Below are positions 45,209 through 53,327 of a stretch of 64,000 bases of DNA, in pieces. Source of the stretch: Shewanella khirikhana (GTDB lineage Bacteria; Pseudomonadota; Gammaproteobacteria; Enterobacterales; Shewanellaceae). Location: NCBI RefSeq assembly GCF_003957745.1, contig NZ_CP020373.1, positions 868,001 through 932,000 on the forward strand, in the 5' to 3' direction. The first letter of the stretch is position 1. Each line of letters opens with the position of its first letter. Under the pieces are notes generated by a model, which ran no database searches, was not told the origin of the DNA, and worked only from the letters and a program-made list of their open reading frames with translations. The position numbers and the translations under genes were made by a program.

Positions 45209-47134
45209 TTATTGAATGGGGTGCACTTTCAGCACATCGACTATGCCGCCCTGGCCGTGACAGGTGGCGCAGCTTTCGGTGCCTGCTGTGGCATCGGCCT
45301 GGGTGCCGCCAAACACGGCACCTTGCTGCCTCATGTGGTTTTTGGCGCTGTCTGACTCGTGGCAGTTGCTGCACACGGCGGCGGTGGCACTGGTAAAGCT
45401 GCCATCATTCAATGCCATGGGCTGCACCGCGGTGGACAGTGGCAGGGCGATACTCAGCACGCCGCTGGCATTATTTGCGTGACACTGGGCGCAGTTGCCA
45501 ATCTTGCCCGGATAGTTGAGGGTCTCGAAACCTTCAAACTTACCCTGGTGCAGGGCGTGGATAAGCTGCTTGAAATCCGCCGTGGTATGGGCTGGATTGG
45601 CGGCAGTGGCATCGGCCTGCATATTGTGGTTGTGGCAAAGTTGACACTGAGCCTCAAGGTCGTTGCGGGCGCCGTGGAAGTTAAGCTGCTGATCGCCGTG
45701 GCAATTACCACAGGTTTCATTGCTGACCACGCTGCGACGGCCGCTGGCGCTGAGTGCCGAGGCGCTGAAGAAAGCGTGGCTCGATTTGGTCACGATAACC
45801 TCAATGCCATCAGCGCACTCGGCCAGCGCACCATTGGCGCCGCATACCCGGCCCTGCATCGCCAGCGTGCCGGTATCGGTTTCGGTGCCGGCAGGCACAG
45901 TAAGGCCGGCAATGGCATAGTAGTTCACGCCATCGGCTGAGGAGACTGGCGCTGTGCTTTGCAGCCGCACTGAGCGGGCGCTGCGGGTCGCATAATCCAT
46001 GCTGCCGCCCCAGTTGGCGTAGACGCGAAGGTCAGAGACAAAGGGCAGGCTGTCGGCAGCGCCGTACACTTCACCGGTTTGCGGATTGGACAGCTTCACC
46101 CCTACGGTGACTGTGTCGCCACTGAGGCTTGCAGAGACGATTTCAGCGTGGAAGGCTGCCAGAGTGGTGTCCTTGTCGCCGTCGCTGTGGACTTCAGCGG
46201 TCCAGTCGGCATTGTGGCATGCGACACAATTGGCATTGGTGGGCTGCGCCGGGTGGCCTTCACCGGCGGGGAAGTTAATGTTGGTGTGGCAGCTGCCGCA
46301 GGCTTCCATGGTGGGCACTGTGTGCCAGTTCTGGTTATCGGCGAGCTGCTCATCGGCCTTGTGACAGGTTTGGCAGTCTGCCAGCGGTTTGGGGAAACCC
46401 GCCAAGTGCTTGCCATGCACCATGGGAGCGAACACATTGGCCGGATTGGAGACCTTGGTGGCGTTGTGGCAGGTGACGCAGGTTTCGACCTGATTGTATT
46501 TGCTGCCGTGGAAGGCAAGATTACTGTGGCAGCTGTTACAGGTTTCAATGCTGACAATATTGCGGGTGTAGGCAGGCTCGCCCCCGGTTTGCCAGTCTTT
46601 GTGGACGTTGGTGACTGGCAGCTTGGTGCCGTCAGGCAGCGCATCGCCGCCAAGTTTTATCACCAGCCTCTGGGTGGCGCCTTCCTGCAAAGTCTGGCCA
46701 TTCATGCCATCAAAAGGCGCGCTGAAACTGTAGGTGTAGATGCCGGTTTTAAGGTCGGTATAGCTGCCCGGACAGGCCGAGGCGGAGCAGTTCTCGGCGC
46801 CGAAGTGCTGCCAGGTGCTGGCATTGCCGGCACCGGTAAAGCCTTCAGGTACCAATTGGGCGGCAATAAAGGTGGCGGAGGGAATACCTATAACCACTTC
46901 ATCGGCCTGATTGGTAACCCGGTATTTGACCTCGGCGATACCGTCTTTAAGACCGACCTCCATAAACTCGACATTCAGGCTTTGAATATCCATGGCGGGT
47001 TCGCCGCCCGGATCGCCGGGATTGCCCGGCTCACCATCGCTGCCGCCACAGGCCGCCAGAGCCAACAGACCTGCGGCTACCAGCGGCATGCGATACATCT
47101 GAATCATTCTGTTTTTATTGATTATTGTGTTCAT
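45209..47134 (-). CDS. mtrF: Surface decaheme lipoprotein cytochrome MtrF
   Basis: A 641-residue lipoprotein cytochrome (lipobox LAAC then GGSDGEPGNPGDPGG) with ten CXXCH motifs in two pentahaem domains and a CX8C pair (CGANGALAEC). Stretches such as YTRNIVSIETCNSCHSNLAF, NCVACHNADWTAEVHS and the ending VLKVHPIQ match S. oneidensis MtrF. It is the terminal reductase of the MtrDEF conduit. I chose the ATG at 47134 for its SD (GGAAGGAA); an in-frame start 19 codons upstream overlaps mtrE. It starts 25 bp after mtrE. Confidence 0.94.
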   Translation of the reverse strand: MNTIINKNRMIQMYRMPLVAAGLLALAACGGSDGEPGNPGDPGGEPAMDIQSLNVEFMEVGLKDGIAEVKYRVTNQADEVVIGIPSATFIAAQLVPEGFTGAGNASTWQHFGAENCSASACPGSYTDLKTGIYTYSFSAPFDGMNGQTLQEGATQRLVIKLGGDALPDGTKLPVTNVHKDWQTGGEPAYTRNIVSIETCNSCHSNLAFHGSKYNQVETCVTCHNATKVSNPANVFAPMVHGKHLAGFPKPLADCQTCHKADEQLADNQNWHTVPTMEACGSCHTNINFPAGEGHPAQPTNANCVACHNADWTAEVHSDGDKDTTLAAFHAEIVSASLSGDTVTVGVKLSNPQTGEVYGAADSLPFVSDLRVYANWGGSMDYATRSARSVRLQSTAPVSSADGVNYYAIAGLTVPAGTETDTGTLAMQGRVCGANGALAECADGIEVIVTKSSHAFFSASALSASGRRSVVSNETCGNCHGDQQLNFHGARNDLEAQCQLCHNHNMQADATAANPAHTTADFKQLIHALHQGKFEGFETLNYPGKIGNCAQCHANNASGVLSIALPLSTAVQPMALNDGSFTSATAAVCSNCHESDSAKNHMRQQGAVFGGTQADATAGTESCATCHGQGGIVDVLKVHPIQ

Positions 47135-47159
47135 TGTGCGTTCCTTCCTTGCAAGCCTG

Positions 47160-49262
47160 TTACCACTGGTAGCTGAAGCTGAGACCAACATAGTGGGCCT
47201 GATAATCGTGGCTCAGGGAGCCAAGCAAAATCAGGTTGGGGATCGAATCCGGCATCAGGCCATCGTTGCCCCAATCCATGTCCTGATAGTCTTCGTACAA
47301 CCAATCGAGGCGCATCGACATGTTGTCGGCCAGCTGATAATCCGCCCAGGCGCTGAGGTTGTGACGGGTAGCGCTGTAGGGGCCATACACCACTGACAAG
47401 CCCTGGCTGACCTCGGTGTCACTGGCGCCATCGCTGTAGCCGTAATCGATGCCGAGCGTCAGCTTGTTGTCCATCAGCTGCTGCCATTTCAGGCCCAGGC
47501 TGGCACTGGTTTGGTCGTCTCGGTTTTCCGCCTGCCAGAAACTGACACCATTGGCGCTGCCGGTTTGGCGGTTATCGCGCCAATCCTGGCCAAAGAAGCC
47601 GTTGAGGCTCAGGTTGTCGCCCAGTGGATAAGCCGCGTTCAATCCATAGCCGGTGTAGCGTACTTCGGTGAGGCCAAGCTCGGTTTCCAGATAGTCTTCA
47701 AGGCCGGTGTGCAGGTTGAACTGAATGGAGACCTCGTTGAAGTTGTGGTCTGTCATCAATCTCAGCTCACGCTTGTCGCGATCGGCAAGGAAATACTGCC
47801 GCATGGCGCTCTGGTTGGCCGCTTGGGTCAGTTCGCTGGTTTGGTAACTGTCGCCGCGTCGGGCCCGCACTTCACCCATCAGACTCACGCGCCATCCGGG
47901 CATCAGCTGTGCCCGCAGTGCCGCTTCGACGCTGTTTTCAAACACAGAATCGCGGCTCAGGCCGGAATACTGGTTATGGTCGTAGCTGTAGTTGGCATCC
48001 AGGTTCCAGTTACTGCCAAAACGGTATTTGGCGCCAAGCTTCAGTAACTGGCGGGTGCGGTCGTAAGGGGTATTCTGGACTTCACCGCGATAGATGCTGT
48101 CGGTGGTTACCAGCGGATACCAGGCCTGCTCGGTTTTGTTATCCCGGTCGCGATAATCGTAGGAGCCATAGACAGAGAGCTCGCGACTGAGCCGATTACG
48201 GTAACTGAGCCCAAGCTCCATCATATCGACCTGGGTGTCGGCACTGGCGTGGGGCAGCGCTGGCGAGGGGCCGGTCACAGTGGCGGGCAGCAGCGGGTCG
48301 TCCTGGGTCATGCGGGCAAAACGGCTGTGGATCAGTGCTTGCTGTGCGCCTTCAAAAAACTGCAAGTCCCCGCCAAGGCTGAAGGCCTGATTGTCCGGGT
48401 CTACTGCCATCTGGCCGTTATAGGCGGCGCCAAACGTGGGGTAAAAGGCATTATCGAAGGCCAGGCGTTGATGATCGTTTTTGTATTTGCTGATTTGGCC
48501 ATTGAGGCCACCCAAAAAACCTTCGCCGCGCCAGTACAGCCGTGCTTCCAGGGTGTCGGTACTGTCGTCGATGGGCTTGGCAATCATGGCGGCGTTGGTC
48601 AGCAGATTGACCGCGCTTCGACTGGCGCCGCTGCGGGTTTCATGGCGGAAGTTAAGCTCGGTATCAAAACCCTCGCCTTTTACCGTGCCGCCGAGGGTGA
48701 AGCGCTGGCGCTTCTTCTCAAGGGTGACTGTTGCAGCATTATCGAGTTCCGTCATTCCGGCGGTGGTGCCAGCCGCTTGCCAGTTGTCCGGCAGACGCAG
48801 GTTATCACCGTCTTCACGGTAAGGACTGCGCGCGGCGTTACTGTCGAAGCGGGCCAGAGCGCGGTAATCGAGATAGAAGCGATAACTGCCGGGCTTGGCA
48901 ATGCTCAGATTGGCGCTGGCAGCATCGAAGCCCAGTTTGTCGGCTTGAAAATCGAGGCGGTAGTCGTTTTCGCCCCGGTCATGGATATCGGCACTGAGGA
49001 AGGCGGTGGCACCGTCTGTGTCTGTCCCTGTGGTGTTGCCGATATGGCTGTCTTTGCCATTCTGCAGCGCAACCCCTGCGGTGACGGACGATGTTAGCTC
49101 AGTTTTCGACTGGCAACCTTTGCACACCCAGGCCTCTTGCTTGATGGTGCTGCGGTTGGCGTCTTTCAAACCGTAGCCAGCCGATGCCTGCGCGGACAGC
49201 GCCGAGGCCACGGCCAGTGCCAGTGCCAGCAGGCTGAGGGCGGTATTGGGAAATGGCTTCAT
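47160..49262 (-). CDS. mtrE: Outer-membrane beta-barrel MtrE (MtrB paralogue)
   Basis: A 700-residue MtrB/PioB-family porin. The signal peptide ends at AQASA (~residue 27), the mature N-terminus carries VCKGC (CXXC), and the barrel ends in LSFSYQW with a terminal aromatic residue. It pairs with MtrD and MtrF to form the second conduit. The ATG at 49262 has an SD (GAGG) 5 bp upstream; a longer frame to 49313 would overlap mtrD. Gap to mtrD 10 bp. Confidence 0.94.
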   Translation of the reverse strand: MKPFPNTALSLLALALAVASALSAQASAGYGLKDANRSTIKQEAWVCKGCQSKTELTSSVTAGVALQNGKDSHIGNTTGTDTDGATAFLSADIHDRGENDYRLDFQADKLGFDAASANLSIAKPGSYRFYLDYRALARFDSNAARSPYREDGDNLRLPDNWQAAGTTAGMTELDNAATVTLEKKRQRFTLGGTVKGEGFDTELNFRHETRSGASRSAVNLLTNAAMIAKPIDDSTDTLEARLYWRGEGFLGGLNGQISKYKNDHQRLAFDNAFYPTFGAAYNGQMAVDPDNQAFSLGGDLQFFEGAQQALIHSRFARMTQDDPLLPATVTGPSPALPHASADTQVDMMELGLSYRNRLSRELSVYGSYDYRDRDNKTEQAWYPLVTTDSIYRGEVQNTPYDRTRQLLKLGAKYRFGSNWNLDANYSYDHNQYSGLSRDSVFENSVEAALRAQLMPGWRVSLMGEVRARRGDSYQTSELTQAANQSAMRQYFLADRDKRELRLMTDHNFNEVSIQFNLHTGLEDYLETELGLTEVRYTGYGLNAAYPLGDNLSLNGFFGQDWRDNRQTGSANGVSFWQAENRDDQTSASLGLKWQQLMDNKLTLGIDYGYSDGASDTEVSQGLSVVYGPYSATRHNLSAWADYQLADNMSMRLDWLYEDYQDMDWGNDGLMPDSIPNLILLGSLSHDYQAHYVGLSFSYQW

Positions 49263-49272
49263 TATGACCTCC

Positions 49273-50229
49273 TCAGCGTTGCAGCAATTTGCCGGATGGG
49301 TGATTGGAACCATGCACCTGGCTGTGGCAGTTCATACAGCTTTGGCCTGCGGTAAAGGCGCTGGGTGCGGCGTTGAATTGGGCATTGGCGGTGTGACCAA
49401 CGCTGGCGTGGCACTGCTGACACAGTTGCGGCGCCTTGATGGTGAGCATGGCTTCGTTGACGCTGCCGTGGGGATTGTGGCAACTGACACAGTTATCGGT
49501 AATCGGGGCGTGTTCCCACAGTTTGGGGCCGCGCTTTTCAGCGTGGCAGGCATAGCAGTTCTCATTAATGCTCATTTGTTTTAAGCCGGCTTCACCCTGG
49601 CTGCCGTGGGGATTGTGGCAGTCGCTGCACACCATCTGGTTGCTTTCAAGCGGGTGGCTTGAGCGCTTATGCATGTCGGCTTTTTGGGCGAGGTGGCAAT
49701 TGGTACATACCTCAACCTCGGTTTGCTTGTCGGTGATGGGGTCTTTGGCGGTATGGATAAGGTGGCAACTGGCGCAGGGGATATCGGCGCTGTTGTGATG
49801 GCTTCCTTCCCATGCCATGCGTTTGTCGTCCTGATGGCAGGACATACATACCGAATTTTGCTTGTCGGCGGGAATTGGCGCGTCTTTGCCGAAGGTGATC
49901 ATCGGCTCCTTGCCACCTTTGTTGTGATTGCCCATGGGGCCGTGGCAGGCTTCGCACTGGAGATCGGCCATAGGTGAGGCGCTCGAATGGGTGCTGCCAT
50001 GCACATTATCGAACAGTGCCATGACGGTGGCGCTCTTTTTATGGCACATCAAACAGGAGTCGGCTCCCTTGGAGGAGTATTTACCTTCGGCAAACTTTTT
50101 ATCGAGGGTGGCTTCGATTTCACTGGGGGGCATGTCTTTCCAGGGCGTGGCTGCCAACTGGAACGAAAACAGCAGGCAAAGCAGACCCAGGGTCAGCTTG
50201 CTGCCAAGCAGGGGGATGTCCATCTTCAT
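49273..50229 (-). CDS. mtrD: Periplasmic decaheme c-type cytochrome MtrD (MtrA paralogue)
   Basis: A 318-residue exported cytochrome with ten CXXCH motifs, closely related to MtrA in this window (for example CLMCHKKSATVMALFDNVHG and the shared end SCMNCHSQVHGSNHPSGKLL). It is the first gene of the mtrD-mtrE-mtrF unit and divergent from feoAB, as in S. oneidensis. The ATG at 50229 is favoured (SD AGGAAG, 7 bp); a GTG at 50235 sits too close to the SD. Probably controlled by the CRP-type site ~170 bp upstream. Confidence 0.94.
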   Translation of the reverse strand: MKMDIPLLGSKLTLGLLCLLFSFQLAATPWKDMPPSEIEATLDKKFAEGKYSSKGADSCLMCHKKSATVMALFDNVHGSTHSSASPMADLQCEACHGPMGNHNKGGKEPMITFGKDAPIPADKQNSVCMSCHQDDKRMAWEGSHHNSADIPCASCHLIHTAKDPITDKQTEVEVCTNCHLAQKADMHKRSSHPLESNQMVCSDCHNPHGSQGEAGLKQMSINENCYACHAEKRGPKLWEHAPITDNCVSCHNPHGSVNEAMLTIKAPQLCQQCHASVGHTANAQFNAAPSAFTAGQSCMNCHSQVHGSNHPSGKLLQR

Positions 50230-50399
50230 TCTCACACTTCCTGACGCGCGTTCGGGTTTATAGTTATTCTGTGATTGCTAATTCAGTAAATTGGCAAAGC
50301 ACTAAAACAAGAGTGTAGAGCAAAATTGCGACAAGTCATTAACAGGCGCGTGTCTGGTATGTGGTAATTTGGTTGATTTTCCAAGGAATATCAGCGGAG

Positions 50400-50415
50400 T
50401 GTGATGTTAATCACA
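50400..50415. promoter_or_regulatory. Perfect CRP-type palindrome between mtrD and feoA
   Basis: TGTGATGTTAATCACA matches the CRP consensus TGTGA-N6-TCACA at every fixed base. It lies 171 bp before mtrD and 208 bp before feoA. In Shewanella CRP is the main activator of anaerobic respiration genes including the mtr set, so mtrDEF is the more likely target. The 393-bp gap that holds it has no gene. Confidence 0.85.
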
Positions 50416-50501
50416 TTTTAATTGTGGTTTCTTGTGGAAGGCACTTTCAAGAACTTTGCAGCCCCCGTTTATTCCTTCGGATTTTTGCCTCATAATTGGC
50501 A

Positions 50502-50520
50502 TTAATTGAAAACTATTATC
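50502..50520. promoter_or_regulatory. Fur-box-like sequence upstream of feoA
   Basis: TTAATTGAAAACTATTATC matches 12 of 19 positions of the GATAATGATAATCATTATC consensus, about 100 bp before the feoA start. Fur control of feoAB is established in enterobacteria; here it is inferred. Confidence 0.5.
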
Positions 50521-50622
50521 GTTACCAGTCAAAAAATTGATCCAGGTACGATTATCGAATGACAGACTTGGATAAAATGCCGGTCAGTCAAAGATCAAGA
50601 TGGAACAGGGTGGACCTTGTTA

Positions 50623-50877
50623 ATGAAATTGAGTGACCTTCGCCCGGGTGATAAAGCTGTTATCGCCGAAGTCGGGCAGCTCGACCTGCCACAAACCGTC
50701 AAGCGCAAGCTGTTGTCGATGGGGATCACCCCCAATACCCGACTGACCTTTATTCGCAAGGCGCCACTTGGCAGTGGGATTGAGCTGGATATCCGCGGCA
50801 GCAAGCTGTGCATGCGTCAGGAGCTGGCGGAAATCATCGACGTCAATCCCATCGAGAGCGGAGCTGCCCATGGCTAA
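50623..50877 (+). CDS. feoA: Ferrous iron transport accessory protein FeoA
   Basis: An 84-residue SH3-like protein (MKLSDLRPGDKAVIAEVGQL ... LLSMGITPNTRL ... LCMRQELAEIIDV), typical for FeoA, which supports FeoB. I prefer the ATG at 50623 with its SD (AGGGTGGA) 8 bp upstream; a TTG two codons earlier is too close to the SD. Its last codons overlap the feoB start by 8 bp, so the two are translationally coupled. Divergent from mtrD. Confidence 0.95.
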   Translation: MKLSDLRPGDKAVIAEVGQLDLPQTVKRKLLSMGITPNTRLTFIRKAPLGSGIELDIRGSKLCMRQELAEIIDVNPIESGAAHG

Positions 50878-53164
50878 ACAATTTCATTGCGTTACCGTTG
50901 GTAATCCCAACGCCGGTAAATCGACCCTGTTCAATGCCCTCACAGGTGCCAACCAGCAGGTAGGCAACTGGTCCGGGGTCACCGTTGAGAAGAAAACCGG
51001 CCACTTTAGCCTCAGTGGCGCCGATGTGTATCTCACCGACTTACCCGGCATTTACGACATTCTGCCCGCCGGTCGCAGCTGCGATTGCTCCCTCGATGAG
51101 CAAATTGCCCAGCAATATCTGGCCGAGCAGCACATGGATGGCATTATCAACCTGGTGGATGCGACCAATATTGAGCGTCACCTGTACCTGACCGTACAGC
51201 TGCGCGAGCTTGGCATCCCCATGGTGGTGGTGGTCAATAAAATCGATATCGCTTTAAAGCGCGGTGTGCATATTGATACCCAGAAAATGAGTCAGGAACT
51301 TGGCTGCCCTGTGGTAGCCGTGTGCGCCCGAGATGCCAAAGATGTGGTCAAGGTGCAGGAGCAAGTGGTTTCGCTGCTCGAAGGAAAGGTTTCTGAAGCG
51401 CCGTTGGTGCTCAATTACGAGCGCGCCATTGAAGCCGCTGTGGCCGAGCTGCAAGCCAAAGACACCAGTCTGCCACGGGGCAGGGCGCTTGCCATGCTCG
51501 GCAACGGCCTTGGTTGTGGCTCCTGTAAAAACAGTGAGTTTGAATCGGAAGTGAGCCGCTGCGCCGATGGTCTTAAGGCCCAGGGGCTGGACATTGAGCT
51601 GATGGTTGCCACCACCCGCTTCAACTTTGTTGAACAGGTTTACCGCAGCGCTGTGGCCAACGATGAAGCGCCAACCCTGAGTGACCGTTTGGATCAACTG
51701 GTGTTGCATCCGCTGCTGGGTGTGCCTGTGTTCCTGCTGGTCATGTATCTGATGTTCATGTTTGCCATTAACGTGGGCAGCGCCTTTATCGATTTCTTTG
51801 ATATCAGCGCCGGCGCCCTGTTTGTGGATCACTTTGGTGCGCTTCTTGGTAGTTGGGGCGCGCCTGAGTGGCTGGTGACCCTACTGGCTGGCGGCATTGG
51901 TCAGGGCATTCAAACTGTGGCGACCTTTATTCCGGTGATCATGGCGCTGTTTTTGGCGCTGTCGGTGCTGGAAAGCTCGGGCTATATGTCCCGTGCCGCT
52001 TTTGTGGTCGATGGTTTGATGCGCCGCATCGGTCTGCCCGGAAAAGCATTCGTGCCTATGATTGTGGGCTTTGGCTGTTCAGTACCGGCGATTATGGCTA
52101 CCCGCACCCTTGGCAGTGAGCGCGAGCGCATCGTGACCGGTATGATGGCGCCCTTTATGTCCTGTGGTGCCCGCTTGCCGGTTTACGCCCTTTTTGCTGC
52201 GGCCTTCTTCCCGGAATCGGGTCAGAATCTGGTGTTCCTGCTTTATATCATCGGCATTATCGCCGCCATCGGCACAGGCCTTTTGCTTCGCAGCACCCTG
52301 CTGCCGGGGGTGAGCAGCGCCGTGGTGATGGAACTGCCGAACTATGAGATGCCCAAGTTCAAGGCGGTATTGTCCCGTACCGGCAAGCGTACCAAGAGCT
52401 TTATTCTCGGCGCGGGTAAAACCATCGTGCTGGTGGTGACCTTGCTGAACTTTATCAACGCCGTGGGCGTGGATGGCACCTTTGGCCATGAAGACAGCAG
52501 CGAGTCTGTACTCAGTGTTGTCAGCCAAAAAGTGACCCCAATTTTCAGTCCCATGGGTATAGAAGCTGATAACTGGCCGGCGACGGTTGGCATTATCACC
52601 GGGATTTTCGCCAAGGAAGCGGTCGTGGGCACCCTGAACAGCCTCTACAGCACGCCGGGCAGCGACGATGAAGGTCTGACGCCGCTGTCTGAATCCTTCA
52701 GCGAGGCGCTGGCCACCATTCCGGCAAACCTGCTCGGCATTGCCCCTGAAGATCCCATGTCGATGTCAGTAGGTGATGTGTCCAGTGTGGATACCGCCGC
52801 CGAAGAGCAAGGCGTGGACAGAAGTACCTTCAGTGCGCTGCAAAGCGGCTTTGCCGGACAACTGGCAGCCTTCTCTTACCTGGTGTTTGTGCTGCTGTAC
52901 ACGCCGTGCGTTGCGGCCATGGGCGCCCTGGTGAATGAGTTTGGCAAGGGCTGGGCGGTGTTTGCCGCGACCTGGACCTTTGGTCTTGCCTATGGCGTGG
53001 CGACCCTGGTGTATCAATGGGGCAATGTGGCGGCGCATCCGCTGCAAACCCTGGCCTGGACCACAGTGATTTTGGGTGCGCTGGTGGCCTTCTATTTCTA
53101 CCTGAAGCAAAAGGCTAAGAAGACCCAGCAGATTATTCCGGGGATCAGGGTGATCACGGGCTGA
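50870..53164 (+). CDS. feoB: Ferrous iron transporter FeoB
   Basis: A 764-residue inner-membrane Fe(II) transporter. The N-terminal G domain has GNPNAGKST (G1), DLPGIYD (G3) and NKID (G4). The C-terminal part has two Gate motifs with conserved cysteines (GFGCSVPAIMATRTLGS and the block with YTPCVAAMGAL) and about ten membrane segments. SMSVGDVSSVDTAAEEQG near the end is a long acidic loop as in E. coli FeoB. No feoC is present. Adjacency to the metal-reduction cytochromes fits uptake of the Fe(II) they generate. Confidence 0.97.
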   Translation: MAKQFHCVTVGNPNAGKSTLFNALTGANQQVGNWSGVTVEKKTGHFSLSGADVYLTDLPGIYDILPAGRSCDCSLDEQIAQQYLAEQHMDGIINLVDATNIERHLYLTVQLRELGIPMVVVVNKIDIALKRGVHIDTQKMSQELGCPVVAVCARDAKDVVKVQEQVVSLLEGKVSEAPLVLNYERAIEAAVAELQAKDTSLPRGRALAMLGNGLGCGSCKNSEFESEVSRCADGLKAQGLDIELMVATTRFNFVEQVYRSAVANDEAPTLSDRLDQLVLHPLLGVPVFLLVMYLMFMFAINVGSAFIDFFDISAGALFVDHFGALLGSWGAPEWLVTLLAGGIGQGIQTVATFIPVIMALFLALSVLESSGYMSRAAFVVDGLMRRIGLPGKAFVPMIVGFGCSVPAIMATRTLGSERERIVTGMMAPFMSCGARLPVYALFAAAFFPESGQNLVFLLYIIGIIAAIGTGLLLRSTLLPGVSSAVVMELPNYEMPKFKAVLSRTGKRTKSFILGAGKTIVLVVTLLNFINAVGVDGTFGHEDSSESVLSVVSQKVTPIFSPMGIEADNWPATVGIITGIFAKEAVVGTLNSLYSTPGSDDEGLTPLSESFSEALATIPANLLGIAPEDPMSMSVGDVSSVDTAAEEQGVDRSTFSALQSGFAGQLAAFSYLVFVLLYTPCVAAMGALVNEFGKGWAVFAATWTFGLAYGVATLVYQWGNVAAHPLQTLAWTTVILGALVAFYFYLKQKAKKTQQIIPGIRVITG

Positions 53165-53188
53165 TTGTCGCCTTGAGTTTTTAATGAG

Positions 53189-53212
53189 AAGCAGCCTTGC
53201 GGCTGCTTTTTT
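53189..53212 (+). terminator. Terminator of feoAB
   Basis: AAGCAGCC-TTGC-GGCTGCTT then T4, 25 bp after the feoB stop. Confidence 0.93.
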
Positions 53213-53327
53213 ATGGGCATTATCCCCCTTGGCAGAGTTTTTGATACAGGGGCATTGTCAGCGGGGGATTTCTGTAGGATCATGCAGGTTTTGACAAATT
53301 TGCCACTGTTTGCAAAAGAGGAGCTCC

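Noticed and set aside
46079..47176. Long open frame (365 codons) on the plus strand opposite mtrF
   Set aside because: It is the complement of a high-GC cytochrome gene; low-complexity Gly/Val-rich translation, no SD, and a strong real gene on the other strand.
32101..50229. Horizontally acquired metal-reduction island
   Set aside because: No integrase, IS, att repeat or tRNA border is seen, and gene order matches the ancestral Shewanella locus next to feoAB.
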